Below are positions 40,689 to 43,028 of a stretch of DNA of 43,028 nt, piece by piece. The stretch spans positions 1-43,028 of the forward strand of contig NZ_SOFP01000029.1 of assembly GCF_004402785.1 (NCBI RefSeq). Direction: 5' to 3'. The notes under the pieces are model-generated. The model was not told where the DNA came from, made no database searches, and saw nothing but the letters and a program-made list of their open reading frames with translations. The position numbers and the translations under genes are program-made. Origin of the DNA: Cryobacterium algoritolerans. GTDB taxonomy: Bacteria > Actinomycetota > Actinomycetes > Actinomycetales > Microbacteriaceae. Numbering within the stretch: position 1 is the first letter of the stretch; every line of letters starts with the position of its first letter.

Positions 40689-41486
40689 GTGACGCTGGTC
40701 GATGGCGCGATCATCGTGCTCGCCGGAATCGCCGCCGGGATCATCAACGTGGTCGCCGGCGCCGGCACCCTGATCACCTTCCCCGTGCTGCTTGCGCTCG
40801 GCGTGCCGCCGATCATCGCGAACGTGTCCAACACGGTCGGCCTGGTTCCGGCCTCCGTCGTCGGCGCCGTCGGCTACCGGCGTGAACTGGCGACGCAGTG
40901 GCGGGCGGTCGCCTGGATGGCGCTCTTCTCCGCGGTCGGCGGGATCACCGGCGGTTTGCTGCTGCTGGTGCTGCCCGGGGGGTTCTTCGCCGGCGTCGTC
41001 CCGTTCCTGCTGCTGGCCGCGCTTCTCTCGGCCATCCAGCCTCGCGTGGCCCGCTTCGTCCGGCGCCGGGCGACCGCGGGACCGGCCGGCACGTCCCTCC
41101 GCGACGCCGAAGAGGCGGCAACGGATGCCCGCCCGCTCACCCTCGGGCTCACCCTCGGCGTGCTCGCCACCGGCGTGTACGGCGGCTACTTCGGCGCCGC
41201 CCAGGGTGTGGTGCTGCTCGCCCTGCTCGGCATCCTCTGGTCCAGCGACCTGCACCGCGCCAACGGCGCCAAGAACGTGCTCGCCGGGATGGCGAACCTC
41301 CTTTCGGCGATCGTTTTCATCGCCAGCGGCACTGTGGACTGGCGGATCGCGATTCTGATCGGCGTCGGCTCGGCCGCGGGCGGCTGGCTGGGCGCCCGGA
41401 TCGGCCGCAGGCTGCCCGCGCCGGTGCTGCGCACCATCCTGGTGCTCGTCGCGGTGATCGCCGCCGTGGTCCTGTTCGCGACCTGA
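40689..41486 (+). CDS. TauE/SafE family sulfite/organosulfonate permease
   Basis: A 265-residue membrane protein with about eight helices. It has the family's pair of repeats: GIAAGIINVVAGAGTLITFP, then LALGVPPIIANVSNTVG in the first half, and GVYGGYFGAAQGVVLLALLG then NGAKNVLAGMANLLSAIVF in the second. TauE/SafE proteins export sulfite, sulfoacetate or related anions. The start GTG 40689 (MTLVDGAI) is followed by the first helix; no clear ribosome site is seen. It is convergent with the DUF2269 gene, two bases apart. Confidence 0.88.
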   Translation: MTLVDGAIIVLAGIAAGIINVVAGAGTLITFPVLLALGVPPIIANVSNTVGLVPASVVGAVGYRRELATQWRAVAWMALFSAVGGITGGLLLLVLPGGFFAGVVPFLLLAALLSAIQPRVARFVRRRATAGPAGTSLRDAEEAATDARPLTLGLTLGVLATGVYGGYFGAAQGVVLLALLGILWSSDLHRANGAKNVLAGMANLLSAIVFIASGTVDWRIAILIGVGSAAGGWLGARIGRRLPAPVLRTILVLVAVIAAVVLFAT

Positions 41487-41488
41487 GG

Positions 41489-41941
41489 CTACGGCTTCCA
41501 GACCATGAGCACGACCACGATGACCAAAAGAAGCGACGAGCTCCCGGATCCCATCGCCACGCGGGAGTAACCGGCGGGCTTGGCCTCGAGGGTGGCCGCC
41601 CCCGCTCCGGCGGTGATGGCCTCCGCCGCCTGTCGCATGGCCGGGACGACGACGAACAGGTTGATCGCCAGGGCGATCACATAGGCGAGGATCGAGAGCA
41701 GTACCCAGGTCGAGCCGAAGGTGAAGCCGTCCTTGGGGTCTGAGACCCCGAGGGCGCCGAAGCCGAAGAATGCGACGACGATCGACAGCAGGGTGAACAG
41801 GTTCACCGACTTCGCCAGCGTGGCGACCTGCCCAGCCTCCCCCGCCCGGATGGAACGCATGGCGGTCATCGGCAGGATGGCCATCGGACCGACAATGAAG
41901 ACCGCGGCGACGATGTGCAGGGTGTTGAACAGAATATCCAT
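41489..41941 (-). CDS. DUF2269-like four-helix membrane protein
   Basis: A 150-residue integral membrane protein with four hydrophobic segments (about 8-27, 48-65, 78-98, 130-148). It starts MDILFNTLHIVAAVFIVGPM, with a histidine in helix 1 as in the DUF2269 and cytochrome-like small families. The function is unknown. TACGCT (41948-41953, minus strand) ends exactly six bases before the ATG, so the transcript is probably leaderless. A 24-bp repeat array lies just upstream of that promoter. Confidence 0.8.
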   Translation of the reverse strand: MDILFNTLHIVAAVFIVGPMAILPMTAMRSIRAGEAGQVATLAKSVNLFTLLSIVVAFFGFGALGVSDPKDGFTFGSTWVLLSILAYVIALAINLFVVVPAMRQAAEAITAGAGAATLEAKPAGYSRVAMGSGSSSLLLVIVVVLMVWKP

Positions 41942-41947
41942 GGTTTC

Positions 41948-41953
41948 AGCGTA
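41948..41953 (-). promoter_or_regulatory. -10 hexamer TACGCT of the leaderless DUF2269 gene
   Basis: TACGCT on the minus strand ends six bases before ATG 41941. The 24-bp repeats begin three bases upstream of it. Confidence 0.55.
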
Positions 41954-41955
41954 GA

Positions 41956-42065
41956 GCGTCGCCCGGATGGGATCGGACTGCGTCGCCCGAATGGGATCGG
42001 ACTGCGTCGCCCGAATGGGATCGGACTGCGTCGCCCGGATGGGATCGGACTGCGTCGCCCGGATG
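41956..42065. repeat. 24-bp tandem repeat, 4.6 copies
   Basis: Four full units of 24 bases starting GCGTCGCCCGGATGGGATCG and ending GACT, with a G/A change in units 2 and 3, then a 14-base partial unit. It lies directly upstream of the DUF2269 promoter, between it and the end of the zinc-ribbon gene. Perfect spacing and near identity point to recent expansion. It is not CRISPR: there are no spacers. Confidence 0.95.
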
Positions 42066-42124
42066 CCCGCTACTCGTCGACGAGCAGGCCGAAGAGGTGA
42101 CCCGGGCGACGGAGTTCCGGAGGG

Positions 42125-42769
42125 TCACCAGGCACCTGCCGCGGCAACACCGGGGTGGTCGTCGGGGAGGCCATGGCGTTTGCCTGCCGCGAGCAGGGCC
42201 AGGTTCTTCTTTTCCCAGTCGCTCACGGCCTGCCGCTGCGGGTCGAGCACGCGCCCCTCGGCGCAGGCCATGATGGCTCGTCCGCAGGCGCAGGAGCCGA
42301 GGCGTGCGGGGTCGTCATGATGCAGCATCCCGAGCCGCCAGATCACGGCCATCGCCCAGTCCCGCTGACGCAGTGCCAGCATGCCGCGGCGTTCGGCGCG
42401 CCTGACCAGGTCGTTTTCTAGCACGGCCCGGAGTTCCCCGCTCACCGTGCGGTCGAAGCGGCCGGCGACCAGGCCGCGGAGGTCGTCGAGTTGTCCGGTC
42501 AGGGTCAGGATCGTCGCGGCAGCCTCTGCCGCGGCCACCGCAGCCTTTTCGGCGCCCATCCGGTGCACCTCCTGCAGGTCGGCGTACTGTGCCAGCCAGA
42601 GTTGCACGTGTTCGGCGTCCCGGCGCTCTGCCTTGTCGCCGCCGAGGTGGTGCAGGCACAGCGCGCAGACGACCTGGTCGGTCGCGGAGGTGAAGGTGAA
42701 CGATTGCAGTGCCTGGCAGCAGAAGCATTGGGCCCGGATGGCCTGGTAGAGCGGATACGAGTGCGTCAC
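42125..42769 (-). CDS. Zinc-ribbon, coiled-coil hypothetical protein
   Basis: A 214-residue protein of unknown family. The N-terminus has two C-x2-C knuckles, CFCC (about residue 14) and CALC (about 36), with a nearby H-H: a likely zinc ribbon. A long helical region, Ala/Glu rich, follows (about 70-110; EKAAVAAAEAAATILTLTGQ), then a third possible metal pair CACG (about 177). The GTG at 42769 has AGGGAG five bases before it. No partner is obvious. A run of 16-bp repeats lies upstream. Confidence 0.65.
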   Translation of the reverse strand: MTHSYPLYQAIRAQCFCCQALQSFTFTSATDQVVCALCLHHLGGDKAERRDAEHVQLWLAQYADLQEVHRMGAEKAAVAAAEAAATILTLTGQLDDLRGLVAGRFDRTVSGELRAVLENDLVRRAERRGMLALRQRDWAMAVIWRLGMLHHDDPARLGSCACGRAIMACAEGRVLDPQRQAVSDWEKKNLALLAAGKRHGLPDDHPGVAAAGAW

Positions 42770-42834
42770 GGTTTCTCCCTGGCTGGCCTGTAGTCGAGCG
42801 TAGCCGGTGGTCGAGCACCGCCGCCGGTCGGGCA

Positions 42835-42898
42835 CCTCCATGGCCGCGCACCGCCATGGCCGGGCACCGCCATGGCCGGGCACCGCCATGGCCGGGCT
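42835..42898. repeat. 16-bp tandem repeat, four copies
   Basis: Three near-identical copies of CCGCCATGGCCGGGCA preceded by a variant copy. Each unit includes the palindrome CCATGG. It is upstream of the zinc-ribbon gene. The remaining bases to 43028 are GC-rich with no gene that I can support. Confidence 0.9.
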
Positions 42899-43028
42899 GC
42901 GCAGACGCTTCGTCCTCGCTCCCGCGGTGGTTTCGGCAGCCCGCGCCCGCGGTCGCGGCAGCGCCCAGCGGTTTCGGGCGCGGTGTGGGCGGGCGCGGGC
43001 TGGGCAGGCCCGCGCGGCCGTGGGATTG

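Noticed and set aside
41956..42065. 24-bp repeats as a CRISPR array
   Set aside because: Units are directly adjacent with no spacers, and no cas gene is present.
41946..42128. Minus-strand frame encoding repeated H-P-G-D-A-V-R-S
   Set aside because: It is only the translation of the 24-bp DNA repeat. Both strands are open for the same reason, and no homologous domain is visible.

Overview
The window is GC-rich chromosomal DNA from an actinobacterium, most likely of the Microbacteriaceae (a Cryobacterium/Leifsonia-type organism). This rests on GC-rich third codon positions, a SUF operon with a DUF59 gene, the actinobacterial mismatch endonuclease NucS, a mycothiol-type (TIGR03086) domain, frequent GTG/TTG starts, and many apparently leaderless starts. 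Family names come from motif recognition, not from a search. The ribosomal, tRNA and mobile-element classes are empty: I see no rRNA, tRNA, transposase, integrase or CRISPR array.

Layout. 1-2.9 kb: Fe-S assembly (end of sufB, sufD, sufC, DUF59/SufT-like gene) and a seven-iron ferredoxin. 3.1-7.5 kb: a PLP decarboxylase, an MFS carrier, nucS and a HAD phosphatase. 7.6-10.4 kb: the formaldehyde-fixing pair hps-phi, divergent from a LuxR-type regulator fused to what looks like a dead histidine-kinase core. 10.5-12.7 kb: a methyltransferase, a DUF2892 membrane protein behind a CsoR-like operator, and an MFS carrier. 12.7-16.3 kb: a zinc module (ArsR sensor plus His-rich CDF exporter) and an APC permease. 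16.3-18.7 kb: a decayed arsD with an ArsR-like operator, a universal stress protein, a frameshifted gene, a three-helix-bundle protein and a UPF0303/HbpS-like protein. 18.7-23.3 kb: ArsR-SRPBCC/MDMPI-SRPBCC-YCII genes, an MFS carrier and a double-hotdog thioesterase. 23.4-26.7 kb: an NCS1 permease with an NTF2-like partner, divergent from a cyclase/hydrolase and an XRE-cupin regulator. 26.8-31.3 kb: two tiny tandem paralogues, a UvrA2-type ABC protein and a GNAT-AAA+ fusion. 31.4-34.4 kb: a complete gluconate module (gntR, gntP, gntK) with a perfect palindromic operator. 34.6-38.2 kb: a copper-type periplasmic set (small membrane protein, BNR-repeat lipoprotein, SHOCT protein, Tat-exported multicopper oxidase) with a CsoR-like operator. 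38.2-41.5 kb: a cysteine-desulfurase-like enzyme, a membrane thioredoxin-fold protein, a dehydrogenase remnant and a TauE/SafE permease. 41.5-43 kb: a DUF2269 membrane protein behind a 24-bp repeat array and a zinc-ribbon protein.

How it fits together. The region reads as a collection of small stress and detoxification modules (Fe-S repair, formaldehyde, zinc, copper, arsenic remnant, sulfur) beside nutrient uptake modules. Three places carry the same operator core TACCC-N4-GGGYA (8977, 11118, 36304), which is the CsoR/RcnR/FrmR pattern. They lie before hps-phi/luxR, before the DUF2892 gene, and before the multicopper oxidase. No csoR-family gene is in the window. At least eight genes have a TANNNT-like hexamer that ends exactly six bases before the start codon, which indicates leaderless transcripts. 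There are also several decay marks (arsD, a frameshifted gene, a dehydrogenase stub) and several short tandem duplications.
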